Source of the DNA: Nomia melanderi
Lineage: Eukaryota > Arthropoda > Insecta > Hymenoptera > Halictidae
DNA: 64,000 nucleotides
Direction: 5' to 3'
Assembly (NCBI RefSeq): GCF_051020985.1
Contig: NW_027475133.1
Coordinates: 5,890,001 to 5,954,000 of the forward strand
Shown: piece by piece, positions 52,010 through 63,900 of the stretch
How the letters are laid out: each line of letters opens with the position of its first letter
Position numbering within the stretch: position 1 is the stretch's first letter
Notes under the pieces: generated by a model
What the model saw: only the letters and a program-made list of their open reading frames with translations
What the model was told of the DNA's origin: nothing
Databases searched by the model: none
Made by a program: the position numbers and the translations under genes

Positions 52010-55000
52010 TGTGCAGCGGGATCGACCTCGGACCACCAGGGGCCGAAAAAACCGCAGTCTCATGGGGCCGGACACTCAGGGTCAGGGTAAAATCCAATTT
52101 ATATCTGGTGATATCTCGGGTGCTATTACAGATAGCGCAATAAATCAAAGTGCATTGTCTGTAGTAGGCACTGGCGCATGAATCTGTGCAGCGGGAACGA
52201 CCTCGGACCACCAGGGGCCGAGAAAACGACCGCCTCATGGGGCCGGACACTCAGGGTCAGTGAAAAATCCAATATATATCTGGTGATATCTCGATTGCTA
52301 TTACAGATAGCGCAATAAATCAAAGTCCATTGTCTGTAGGAGGCCCTGGCGCATGAATCTGTGCAGCGGGAACGACCTCGGACCTCCAGGGGCGAGACAA
52401 CCACCTTCTCATGGGGCCGGACACTCAGGGTCAGGGAAAAATCCAATATATATCTGGTGATATCTCGGCTGCTATTACAGATAGCGCAATAAATCAAAGT
52501 GCATTACCTGTAGGAGGCCCTGGCGCATGAATCTGTGCAGCGGGAACGTCCTCGGACCTCCAGGGGCCGAGACAACGACCGTCTCATGGGGCCCGACACT
52601 CAGGGTCAGGGTAAAATCCAATATATATCTGCTGATATCTCGGGTGCTATTAGAGATAGCGCAATAAACCAAAGTGAATTATCTGCAGGAGGCCCTGGCG
52701 CATGAATCAGTGCAGCGGGAACGACCTCGGACCATCAGGGGCCGAGAAAACTACCGTCTCATGGGGCCGGACACTCAGGGTCAGGGTAAAATCCAATATA
52801 TATCTGCTGATATCTCGGGTGCTATTAGAGATAGCGCAATAAACCAAAGTGAATTATCTGCAGGAGGCCCTGGCGCATGAATCTGTAAAGCGGGAACGAC
52901 CTCGGACCACCAGGGGCCGAGAAAACGACCGTCTCATGGGGCCGGACACTCTGGGACAGTGAAAAATCCAATATATATCTGCTGATATCTCGGGTGATAT
53001 TACAGATAGCGCAATAAATCAAAGTGCATTGTCTGTAGGAGGCCCTGGCGCATGAATCTGTGCAGCGGGAACGACCTCGGAACACCAGGGACCGAGAAAA
53101 CCACCGTCTCATGGGGCCGGACACTCAGTGTCAGTGAAAAATCCAATATATATGTGGTGATATCTCGGGTGCTATTACAGATAGCGCAATAAATCAAAGT
53201 GCATTGTCTGTAGGAGACCCTGGCGCATGAACCTGTGCAGCGGGAACGACCTCGGACCACCAGGGGCCGAGAAAACCACAGTCTCATGGGCCCGGACACT
53301 CAGGGTCAGTGAAAAATCCAATATATATCTGCTGATATCTCGGGTGCTATTACAGATAGCGCAATAAATCAAAGTGCGTTGTCTGTAGGAGGCCCTGGCG
53401 CATGAATCTGTGCAGCGGGAACGACCTCGGACCACCAGGGGCCGAGAAAAGCACAGTCTCATGGGGCCGGACACTCAGGGTCAGGGTAAAATCCAATATA
53501 TATCTGGTGATATCTCGGGTGCTATTAGAGATAGCGCAATAAACCAAAGTGAATTATCTGTAGGAGGCCCTGACGCATGAATCTGTGCAGCGGGAACGAC
53601 CTCGGACCACCAGGGGCCGAAAAAACCACAGTCTCATGGGGCCGGTCACTCAGGGTCAGGGGAAAATCCAATATATATCTGGTGATATCTCGGGTGCTAT
53701 TACAGATAGCGCAATAAATCAAAGTGCATTGTCTGTAGGAGGCCCTGGCGCATGAATCTGTGCAGCGGGAACGACCTCGGACCACCAGGGGCCGAAAAAA
53801 CCACAGTCTCATGGGGCCGGTCACTCAGGGTCAGAGGAAAATCCAATATATATCTGGTGATATCTCGGGTGCTATTAGAGATAGCGCAATAAACCAAAGT
53901 GCATTGTCTGTAGGAGGCCCTGGCGCATGAATCTGTGCAGCGGGAACGACCTCGGAACACCAGGGACCGAGAAAACCACAGTCTCGTGGGGCCGGACACT
54001 CAGGGTCAGGGGAAAATCCAATATAGATCTGGTGATATCTCGGGTGCTATTACAGGTCGCGCAATAAATCAAAGTGCATTACCTGTAGGAGGCCCTGGCG
54101 CATGAATCTGTGCAGCGGGAACGTCCTGGGACCTCCAGGGGCCGAGACAACGACCGTCTCATGGGGCCGGACACTCTGGGACAGTGAAAAATCCAATATA
54201 TATCTGCTGATATCTCGGGTGATATTACAGATAGCGCAATAAATCAAAGTGCATTGTCTGTAGGAGGCCCTGGCGCATGAATCTGTGCAGCGGGAACGAC
54301 CTCGGAACACCAGGGACCGAGAAAACCACCGTCTCATGGGGCCGGACACTCAGGGTCAGGGTAAAATCCAATATATATCTGGTGATATCTCGGGTGCTAT
54401 TACAGATAGCGCAATAAATCAAAGTGCATTGTCTGTAGGAGGCCCTGGCGCATGAATCTGTGCAGCGGGAACGACCTCGGACCACCAGGGGCCGAGAAAA
54501 GCACAGTCTCATGGGGCCGGACACTCAGGGTCAGGGTAAAATCCAATATATATCTGGTGATATCTCGGGTGCTATTAGAGATAGCGCAATAAACCAAAGT
54601 GAATTATCTGCAGGAGTCCCTGGCGCATGAATCTGTGCAGCGGGAACGACCTCTGACCACCAGGGGCCGAAAAAACCACAGTCTCATGGGGCCGGTCACT
54701 CAGGGTCAGGGGAAAATCCAATATATATCTGGTGATATCTCGGGTGCTATTACAGATAGCGCAATAAATCAAAGTGCATTGTCTGTAGGAGGCCCTGGCG
54801 CATGAATCTGTGCAACGGGAACGCCCCCGGACCACCAGGGGCCGAGGAAACCACCGTCTCATGGGGCCGGACACTCAGGGTCAGGGGAAAATCCAATATA
54901 GATCTGGTGATATCTCGGGTGCTATTAGAGATAGCGCAATAAACCAAAGTGAATTATCTGCAGGAGGCCCTGGCGCATGAATCTGTGCAGCGGGAACGAC

Positions 55001-56149
55001 CTCTGACCACCAGGGGCCGAAAAAACCACAGTCTCATGGGGCCGGTCACTCAGGGTCAGGGGAAAATCCAATATATATCTGGTGATATCTCGGGTGCTAT
55101 TACAGATAGCGCAATAAATCAAAGTGCATTGTCTGTAGGAGGCCCTGGCGCATGAATCTGTGCAACGGGAACGCCCCCGGACCACCTGGGGCCGAGAAAA
55201 CCACAGTCTCATGGGGCCGGACACTCAGGGTCAGGGGAAAATCCAATATATATCTGGTGATATCTCGGGTGCTATTAGAAATAGCGCAATAAACCAAAGT
55301 GCATTGTCTGTAGGAGGCCCTGGCGCATGAATCTGTGCAGCGGGAACGACCTCGGACGACCAGGGGCCGAGAAAACCACAGTCTCATGGGGCCGGACACT
55401 CAGGGTCAGGGGAAAATCCAATATATATCTGGTGATATCTCGGCTGCTATTACCGATAGCGCAATAAATCAAAGTGCATTGTCTGTAGGTGGCCCTGGCG
55501 CATGAATCTGTGTAGCGGGAACGACCTCGGACGACCAGGGGCCGAGAAAACCACAGTCTCATGGGGCCGGACACTCAGGGTCAGGGGAAAATCCAATATA
55601 TATCTGGTGATATCTCGGGTGCTATTAGAGATAGCGCAATACACCAAAGTGAATTATCTGCAGGAGGCCCTGGCGCATGAATCTGTGCAGCGGGAACGAC
55701 CTCGGAACACCAGGGACCGAGAAAAGCACAGTCTCATGGGGCCGGACACTCAGGGTCAGGGTAAAATCCAATATATATCTGGTGATATCTCGGGTGCTAT
55801 TACAGATAGCGCAATAAATCAAAGTGAATTGTCTGTAGTAGGCACTGGCGCATGAATCTGTGCAGCGGGAACGATCTCGGACCACCAGGGGCCGAGAAAA
55901 CGACCGCCTCATGGGGCCGGACACTCAGGGTCAGTGAAAAATCCAATATATATCTGGTGATATCTCGATTGCTATTACAGATAGCGCAATAAATCAAAGT
56001 ACATTGTCTGTAGGAGGCCCAGGCGCATGAATCTGTGCAGCGGGAACGACCTCGGACCTCCAGGGGCGAGACAACCACCTTCTCATGGGGCCGGACACTC
56101 AGGGTCAGGGAAAAATCCAATATATATCTGGTGATATCTCGGGTGCTAT

Positions 56150-57250
56150 TACAGATAGCGCAATAAATCAAAGTGCATTGTCTGTAGAAGGCACTGGCGC
56201 ATGAATCTGTGCAGCGGGAACGACCTCGGACCACCAGGGGCGAGACAACCACCGTCTCATGGGGCCGGACACTCAGGGTCAGGGAAAAATCCAATATATA
56301 TCTGGTGATATCTCGGGTGCTATTACAGATAGCGCAATAAATCAAAGTGCATTACTTGTAGGAGGCCCTGGCGCATGAATCTGTGCAGCGGGAACGACCT
56401 CGGACGACCAGGGGCCGAGAAAACCACAGTCTCATGGGGCCGGACACTCAGGGTCAGGGGACAATCCAATATATATCTGGTGATATCTCGGGTGCTATTA
56501 GAGATAGCGCAATAAACCAAAGTGAATTATCTGCAGGAGGCCCTGCCGCATGAATCGGTGCAACGGGAACGACCTCGGACCACCAGGGGCCGAGAAAACC
56601 ACAGTCTCATGGGGCCGGACACTCAGGGTCAGTGAAAAATCCAATATATATCTGGTGATATCTCGGGTGCTATTAGTGATAGCGCAATAAACCAAAGTGA
56701 ATTGTCTGCAAGAGGAGCTGGTGCATGAATCTGTGCAGCGGGAACGACCTCGGATCACCAGGGGCCGAGAAAACCACCATCTCATGGGGCCGGACACTCA
56801 GGTTCAGGGGAAAATCCAATATATATCTGGTGATATCTCGGGTGCTATTAGAGATAGCGCAATAAACCAAAGTGCATTGTCTGCAGGAAGCCCTGGCGCA
56901 TGATTCTGTGCAGCGGGAACGACCTCGGACCACCAGGGGCCGAGAAAATCACCGTCTCATGGGGCCGGACTGTAAGGGTCAGGGAAAAACCCAATATATA
57001 TCTGGTGATATCTAGGGTGCTATTAGAGATACCGCAATAAATCAAAGTGCATTGTCTGTAGGAGGCCCTGGCGAATGAATCTGTGCAGCAGGAACGACCT
57101 CGGACCACCAGGGGCCGAGAAAATTAGTGATATTCGGAATCCGTCACCCAAGGTCATGTAAAAATGCAGCATATATCTGGTGATATCTCGGGTGCTATTA
57201 CAGATAGCGCAATAAATCAAAGTGCATTGTCTGTAGGAGGCCCTGGCGCA
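56150..57250. repeat. Six-monomer block, copy 1 (partner at about 59,300-60,400)
   Basis: Shared private changes at a constant 3,149-bp offset include ctgtagaaggcactggcgc with the short ggggcgagacaacc form, gcattacttgtaggagg, ctgccgcatgaatcggtgc, caggttcaggggaaaatcc, and the C then B1 pair. The first two of these monomers also occur near 12.9-13.2 kb. Confidence 0.78.
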
Positions 57251-57672
57251 TGTATCTGTGCAGCGGGAACGACCTCGGACCACCAGGGGCCGAGAAAATT
57301 AGTGATATTCGGAATCCGACACCCAAGGTCATGTAAAAATGCAGCATATATCTGGTGATATCTCGGGTGCTATTACAGATTGCGCAATAAATCAAAGTGC
57401 ATTGTCTGTAGGAGGCCCTGGCGCATGAATCTGTGCAGCGGGAACGACCTCGGACCACCAGGGGCCGAGAAAATTAGTGATATTCGGAATCCGTCACCTA
57501 AGGTCATGTAAAAATGCAGCATATATCTGGTGATATCTCGGGTGCTATTAGTGATAGCGCAATAAATCAAAGTGAATTGTCTGCAAGAGGCCCTGGTGCA
57601 TGAATCTGTGCAGCGGGAACGATCTCGGATCACCAGGGGCCGAGAAAACCACCATCTCATGGGGCCGGACAC
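56848..57672. repeat. Long-range duplicate block, copy 2 (partner at about 9,216-10,040)
   Basis: This block matches the region-I block 47,632 bp upstream, monomer by monomer. It includes three B1 monomers in a row (near 57.13, 57.30 and 57.48 kb). Confidence 0.72.
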
Positions 57673-57740
57673 TCAGGTTCAGGGAAATATCCAATATATA
57701 TCTGGTGATATCTCGGGTGCTATTAGAGATAGCGCAATAA

Positions 57741-59100
57741 ACGAAACTGAATTATCTGCAGGAGGCCCTGGCGCATGAATCTGTGCAGCGGGAACGACCT
57801 CGGACCACCAGGGGCCGAGAAAACCACCGTCTCATGGGGCCGGACACTCAGGGTCATGGAAAAATCCAATATATATCTGGTGATATCTCGGGTGCTATTA
57901 GAGATAGCGCAATAAACCAAAGTGAATTATCTGCAGGAGGCCCTGGCGCATGAATCTGTGCAACGGGAACGACCTCGGACCACCAGGGGCCGAGAAAACC
58001 ACAGTCTCATGGGGCCGGACACTCAGGGTCAGGGCAAAATCCAATATATATCTGGTGATATCTCGGGTGCTATTAGAGATAGCGCAATAAGCCAAAGTGA
58101 ATTATCTGCAGGAGGCCCTGGCGCATGCATCTGTGCAGCGGGAACGACCTCGGACCGCCAGGGGCCGAAAAAACCACCGTCTCATGGGGCCGGACACTCA
58201 GGGTAAGGGAAAAATCCAATATATATCTGGTGATATCTCGGGTGCTATTACAGATAGCGCAATAAATCAAAGTGCATTGTCTGTAGGAGGCCCTGGCGCA
58301 TGAATCTGTGCAGCGGGAACGACCTCGGACCACCAGGGGCCGAGAAAACTACCGTCTCATGGGGCCGGACACTCAGGGTCAGGGAAAAATCCAATATATA
58401 TCTGGTGATATCTCGGGTGCTATTACAGATAGCGCAATAAACGAAACTGAATTATCTGCAGGAGGCCCTGGCGCATGAATCTGTGCAGCGGGAACGACCT
58501 CGGATCACCAGGGGCCGAGAAAACCACCGTCTCATGGGGCCGGACACTCAGGGTCAGGGAAAAATCCAATATATATCTGGTGATATCTCGGGTGCTATTA
58601 GAGATAGCGCAATAAACCAAAGTGAATTATCTGCAGGAGGCCCTGGCGCATGAATCTGTGCAACGGGAACGACCTCGGACCACCAGGGGCCGAGAAAACC
58701 ACAGTCTCATGGGGCCGGACACTCAGGGTCAGGGCAAAATCCAATATATATCTGGTGATATCTCGGGTGCTATTAGAGATAGCGCAATAAGCCAAAGTGA
58801 ATTATCTGCAGGAGGCCCTGGCGCATGCATCTGTGCAGCGGGAACGACCTCGGACCGCCAGGGGCCGAAAAAACCACCGTCTCATGGGGCCGGACACTCA
58901 GGGTAAGGGAAAAATCCAATATATATCTGGTGATATCTCGGGTGCTATTACAGATAGCGCAATAAATCAAAGTGCATTGTCTGTAGGAGGCCCTGGCGCA
59001 TGAATCTGTGCAGCGGGAACGACCTCGGACCACCAGGGGCCGAGAAAACTACCGTCTCATGGGGCCGGACACTCAGGGTCAGGGAAAAATCCAATATATA
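57741..59100. repeat. 4-monomer repeat (700 bp), two tandem copies
   Basis: The sequence from cgaaactgaattatctgcag at about 57,741 recurs exactly 700 bp later at 58,441. The order of private variants is the same in both: gtcagggcaaaatcc, caataagccaaagtg, ccgccaggggccgaaaaaac and cagggtaagggaaaaatcc. The second copy ends where tctggttatatctcggg appears near 59,103. Confidence 0.82.
58268..58442 (+). repeat. Representative near-consensus A-type monomer (175 bp)
   Basis: This copy is close to the by-eye consensus and serves as a reference unit. It contains three short dyads: CTCGG/CCGAG at 58,324-58,344, ATATC/GATAT around a TGGT loop at 58,398-58,411, and GCTAT/ATAGC around a 5-nt loop at 58,419-58,433. 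The last extends to 58,417-58,435 if one G-T pair is allowed. The GATATC hexamer is at 58,407-58,412. The strand given is only the orientation used for the consensus. Confidence 0.85.
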
Positions 59101-59299
59101 TCTGGTTATATCTCGGGTGCTATTATAGATAGCGCAATAAACCAAAGTGAGTTATCTGTAGGAGGCCCTGGCGCATGAATCTGTGCAGCGGGAACGACCT
59201 CGGACCTCCAGGGGCCGAGAAAACCACCGTCCCGAGGGGCCGGACACTTAGGGTCAGTGAGAAATCCAATATATATCTGGTGGTATCTCGGCTGCTATT

Positions 59300-60400
59300 A
59301 CGGATAGCGCAATAAATCAAAGTGCATTGTCTGTAGAAGGCACTGGCGCATGAATCTGTGCAGCGGGAACGACCTCGGACCACCAGGGGCGAGACAACCA
59401 CCGTCTCATGGGGCCGGACACTCAGGGTCAGGGAAAAATCCAATATATATCTGGTGATATCTCGGGTGCTATTACAGATAGCGCAATAAAGCAAAGTGCA
59501 TTACTTGTAGGAGGCCCTGGCGCATGAATCTGTGCAGCGGGAACGACCTCGGACGACCAGGGGCCGAGAAAACCACAGTCTCATGGGGCCGGACACTCAG
59601 GGTCAGGGGACAATCCAATATATATCTGGTGATATCTCGGGTGCTATTAGAGATAGCGCAATAAACCAAAGTGAATTATCTGCAGGAGGCCCTGCCGCAT
59701 GAATCGGTGCAACGGGAACGACCTCGGACCACCAGGGGCCGAGAAAACCACAGTCTCATGGGGCCGGACACTCAGGGTCAGTGAAAAATCCAATATATAT
59801 CTGGTGATATCTCGGGTGCTATTAGTGATAGCGCAATAAACCAAAGTGAATTGTCTGCAAGAGGCCCTGGTGCATGAATCTGTGCAGCGGGAACGACCTC
59901 GGATCACCAGGGGCCGAGAAAACCACCATCTCATGGGGCCGGACACTCAGGTTCAGGGGAAAATCCAATATATATCTGGTGATATCTCGGGTGCTATTAG
60001 AGATAGCGCAATAAACCAAAGTGCATTGTCTGCAGGAAGCCCTGGCGCATGATTCTGTGCAGCGGGAACGACCTCGGACCACCAGGGGCCGAGAAAATCA
60101 CCGTCTCATGGGGCCGGACTGTAAGGGTCAGGGAAAAACCCAATATATATCTGGTGATATCTAGGGTGCTATTAGAGATACCGCAATAAATCAAAGTGCA
60201 TTGTCTGTTGGAGGCCCTGGCGAATGAATCTGTGCAGCAGGAACGACCTCGGACCACCAGGGGCCGAGAAAATTAGTGATATTCGGAATCCGTCACCCAA
60301 GGTCATGTAAAAATGCAGCATATATCTGGTGATATCTCGGGTGCTATTACAGATAGCGCAATAAATCAAAGTGCATTGTCTGTAGGAGGCCCTGGCGCAT
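59300..60400. repeat. Six-monomer block, copy 2 (partner at about 56,150-57,250)
   Basis: This is the second copy of the 3,149-bp-offset pair, with few base differences. The C monomer is at 60,117 and B1 near 60,280, matching 56,968 and 57,130. Confidence 0.78.
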
Positions 60401-60900
60401 GAATCTGTGCAGCGGGAACGACCTCGGAACACCAGGGGCCGAGAAAACCACCGTCTTATGGGGCAGGACACTCAGGGTCAGTGAAAAATCCAATATATAT
60501 CTGGTGATATCTCGGGTGCTATTACAGATAGCGCAATAAATCAAAGTGCATTGTCTGTAGGAGAAGCTGGCGCATGAACCTGTGCAGCGGGCTCGTTCTC
60601 GGACCACCAGGGGCCGAGAAAACGACCGTCTCATGGGGCCGGACGCTCAGGGTCAGTGAAAAATCCAATATATATCTGGTGATATCTCGGGTGCTATTAG
60701 AGATAGCGCAATAAACCAAAGTGCATTACCTGCAGGAGGCCCTGGCGCATGAATCTGTGCAACGGGAACGACCTCGGACCACCAGGGGCCGAGAAAATTA
60801 GTGATATTCGGAATCCGTCACCCAAGGTCATGTAAAAATGCAGCATATATCTGGTGATATCTCGGGTGCTATTACAGATTGCGCAATAAATCAAAGTCAA

Positions 60901-63900
60901 TTATCTGCAGGAGGCCCTGGCGCATGAATCTGTGCAACGGGAACGACCTCGGACCACCAGGGGCCGAGAAAACCACAGTCTCATGGGGCCGGACACTCAG
61001 GGTCAGGGGAAAGTCCAATATATATCTGGTGATATCTCGGGTGCTATTAGAGATAGCGCAATAAACCAAAGTGCATTGTCTGTAGGAGGCCCAGGCGAAT
61101 GAATCTGTGCAGCGGGAACGACCTCGGACCACCAGGGGCCGAGAAAACGACCGTCTCATGGGGCCGGACACTCAGGGTCAGTGAAAAATCCAATATATAT
61201 CTGCTGATATCTCGGGTGATATTACAGATAGCGCAATAAATCAAAGTGCATTGTCTGTAGGAGGCCCTGGCGCATGAATCTGGGCAGCGGGAACGACCTC
61301 GGACCTCCAGGGGCGAGACAACCACCTTCTCATGGGGCCGGACACTCAGGGTCAGGGAAAAATCCAATATATATCTGGTGATATCTCGGCTGCTATTACA
61401 GATAGCGCAATAAATCAAAGTGCATTACCTGTAGGAGGCCCTGGCGCATGAATCTGTGCAGCGGGAACGTCCTCGGACCTCCAGGGGCCGAGACAACGAC
61501 CGTCTCATGGGGCCGGGCACTCAGGGTCAGCGTAAAATCCAATATATATCTGCTGATATCTCGGGTGCTATTACAGATAGCGCAATAAATCAATGTGCAT
61601 TGTCTGTAGGAGACTCTGGCGCATGAACCTGTGCAGCGGGAACGACCTCGGACCACCAGGGGCCGAGAAAACCACAGTCTCATGGGGCCGGACACTCAGG
61701 GTCAGTGAAAAATCCAATATATATCTGGTGATATCTCGGCTGCTATTACAGATAGCGCAATAAATCAAAGTGCATTGTCTGTAGGAGGCCCTGGCGCATG
61801 AATCTGTGCAGCGGGAACGACCTCGGACCACCAGGGGCGAGACAACCACCTTCTCATGGGGCCGGACACTCAGGGTCAGGGAAAAATCCAATATATATCT
61901 GGTGATATCTCTGGTCCTATTACAGATAGCGCAATAAATCAAAGTGCATTACCTGTAGGAGGCCCTGGCGCATGAATCTGTGCAGCGGGAACGTCCTCGG
62001 ACCTCCAGGGGCCGAGAAAACCACAGTCTCATGGGGCCGGACACTCAGGGTCAGGGGAAAATCCAATATAGATCTGGTGATATCTCGGGTGCTATTACAG
62101 ATAGCGCAATAAATCAAAGTGCATTACCTGTAGGAGGCCCTGGCGCATGAATCTGTGCAGCGGGAACGTCCTCGGACCTCCAGGGGCCGAGACAACGACC
62201 GTCTCATGGGGCCGGACACTCAGGGTCAGGGAAAAATCCAATATATAGGTGGTGATATCTCGGGTGCTATTACAGATAGCGCAATAAGTCAAAGTGCATT
62301 GTCTGTAGGAGGCCCTGGCGCATGAATCTGAGCAGCGGGAACGACCTTGGAACACCAGGGACCGAGAAAACCACCGTCTCATGGGGCCGGACACTCAGGG
62401 TCAGTGAAAAATCCAATATATATGTGGTGATATCTCGGGTGCTATTACAGATAGCGCAATAAATCAATGTGCATTGTCTGTAGGAGACCCTGGCGCATGA
62501 ACCTGGGCAGCGGGAACGACCTCGGACCACCAGGGGCCGAGAAAACCACAGTCTCATGGGGCCGGACACTCAGGGTCAGGGGAAAATCCAATATATATCT
62601 GGTGATATCTCGGGTGCTATTAGAGATAGCGCAATAAACCAAAGAGAATTATCTGCAGGAGGCCCTGGCGCACGAATCTGTGCAGCGGGAACGACCTCGG
62701 ACAACCAGGGGCCGAGAAAACTACCGTCTCATGGGGCCGGTCACTCAGGATCAGTGAAAAATCCAATATATATCTGCTGATATCTCGGGTGCTATTAGAG
62801 ATAGCGCAATAAACCAAAGTGAATTATCTGCAGGAGGCCCTGGCGCATGAATCTGTGCAGCGGGAACGACCTCGGACCACCAGGGGCCGAGAAAACGACC
62901 GTCTCATGGGGCCGGACACTCAGGGTCAGTGAAAAATCCAATATATATCTGCTGATATCTCGGGTGCTATTACAGATAGCGCAATAAATCAAAGTGCATT
63001 GCCTGTAGGAGGCCCTGGCGCATGAATCTGTGCAGCGGGAACGACCTCGGACCACCAGGGGCCGAAAAAACCGCAGTCTCATGGGGCCGGACACTCAGGG
63101 TCAGGGTAAAATCCAATATATATCTGGTGATATCTCGGGTGCTATTACAGATAGCGCAATAAATCAAAGTGCATTGTCTGTAGTAGGCACTGGCGCATGA
63201 ATCTGTGCAGCGGGAACGACCTCGGACCACCAGGGGCCGAGAAAACGACCGCCTCATGGGGACGGACACTCAGGGTCAGGGGAAAATCCAATATATATCT
63301 GTTGATATCTCGGGTGCTATTACAGATAGCGCAATAAATCAAAGTGAATTATCTGCAGGAGGCCCTGGCGCATGAATCTGTTCAGCGGGAACGACCTCGG
63401 ACCACCAGGGGCCGAGAAAACCACAGTCTCATGGCGCCGGACACTCAGGGTCAGGGGAAAATCCAATATATATCTGTTGATATCTCGGGTGCTATTACAG
63501 ATAGCGCAATAAATCAAAGTGAATTATCTGCAGGAGGCCCTGGCGCATGAATCTGTGCAGCGGGAACGACCTCGGACCACCAGGGGCCGAGAAAACTACC
63601 GTCTCATGGGGCCGGTCACTCAGGGTCAGTGAAAAATCCAATATATATCTGGTGATATCTCGGGTGCTATTAGAGAGAGCGCAATAAACCAAAGTGAATT
63701 ATCTGCAGGAGGCCCTGGCGCATGAATCTGTGCAACGGGAACGACCTCGGACCACCAGGGGCCGAGAAAACCACAATCTCATAGGGCCGGACACTCAGGG
63801 TCAGGGGAAAATCCAATATAGATCTGGTGATATCTCGGTTGCTATTAGAGATAGCGCAATGAACCAAAGTGAATTATCTGCAGGAGGCCCTGGCGCATGA

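Larger units (their letters stand above)
47751..56300. repeat. Satellite region V: B-free subfamily
   Basis: No B or C monomers were seen. Diagnostic variants are gggtcagggtaaaatcc, ctgctgatatctcggg, gagacaacgaccgtctc and ctcgattgctatta. Several copies are 174 bp because one base is missing from the GGGGCC run (near 48,367, 50,815, 52,391, 56,063 and 56,238). No gene is present. Confidence 0.8.
56301..60900. repeat. Satellite region VI: return of region-I B1 and C monomers
   Basis: B1 monomers reappear near 57.13, 57.30, 57.48, 60.28 and 60.81 kb, and C monomers near 56,968 and 60,117, after about 46 kb without either. The B1 block carries the region-I signature aaaaatgcagcatat, not the ccagcat form of the nearer B2 copies. 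A block beginning near 56,848 parallels the block beginning near 9,216 over at least four monomers (constant offset 47,632). Confidence 0.82.

Noticed and set aside
55800..56345. Longest satellite open frame (181 codons, minus strand), plus other long ones near 38,786-39,220, 45,654-46,088, 48,103-48,537 and 50,552-50,986.
   Set aside because: These lengths arise only where a one-base loss makes a 174-bp monomer (58 codons), so the frame carries through one or two more units. The content is still satellite translation, with no sign of a separate protein.
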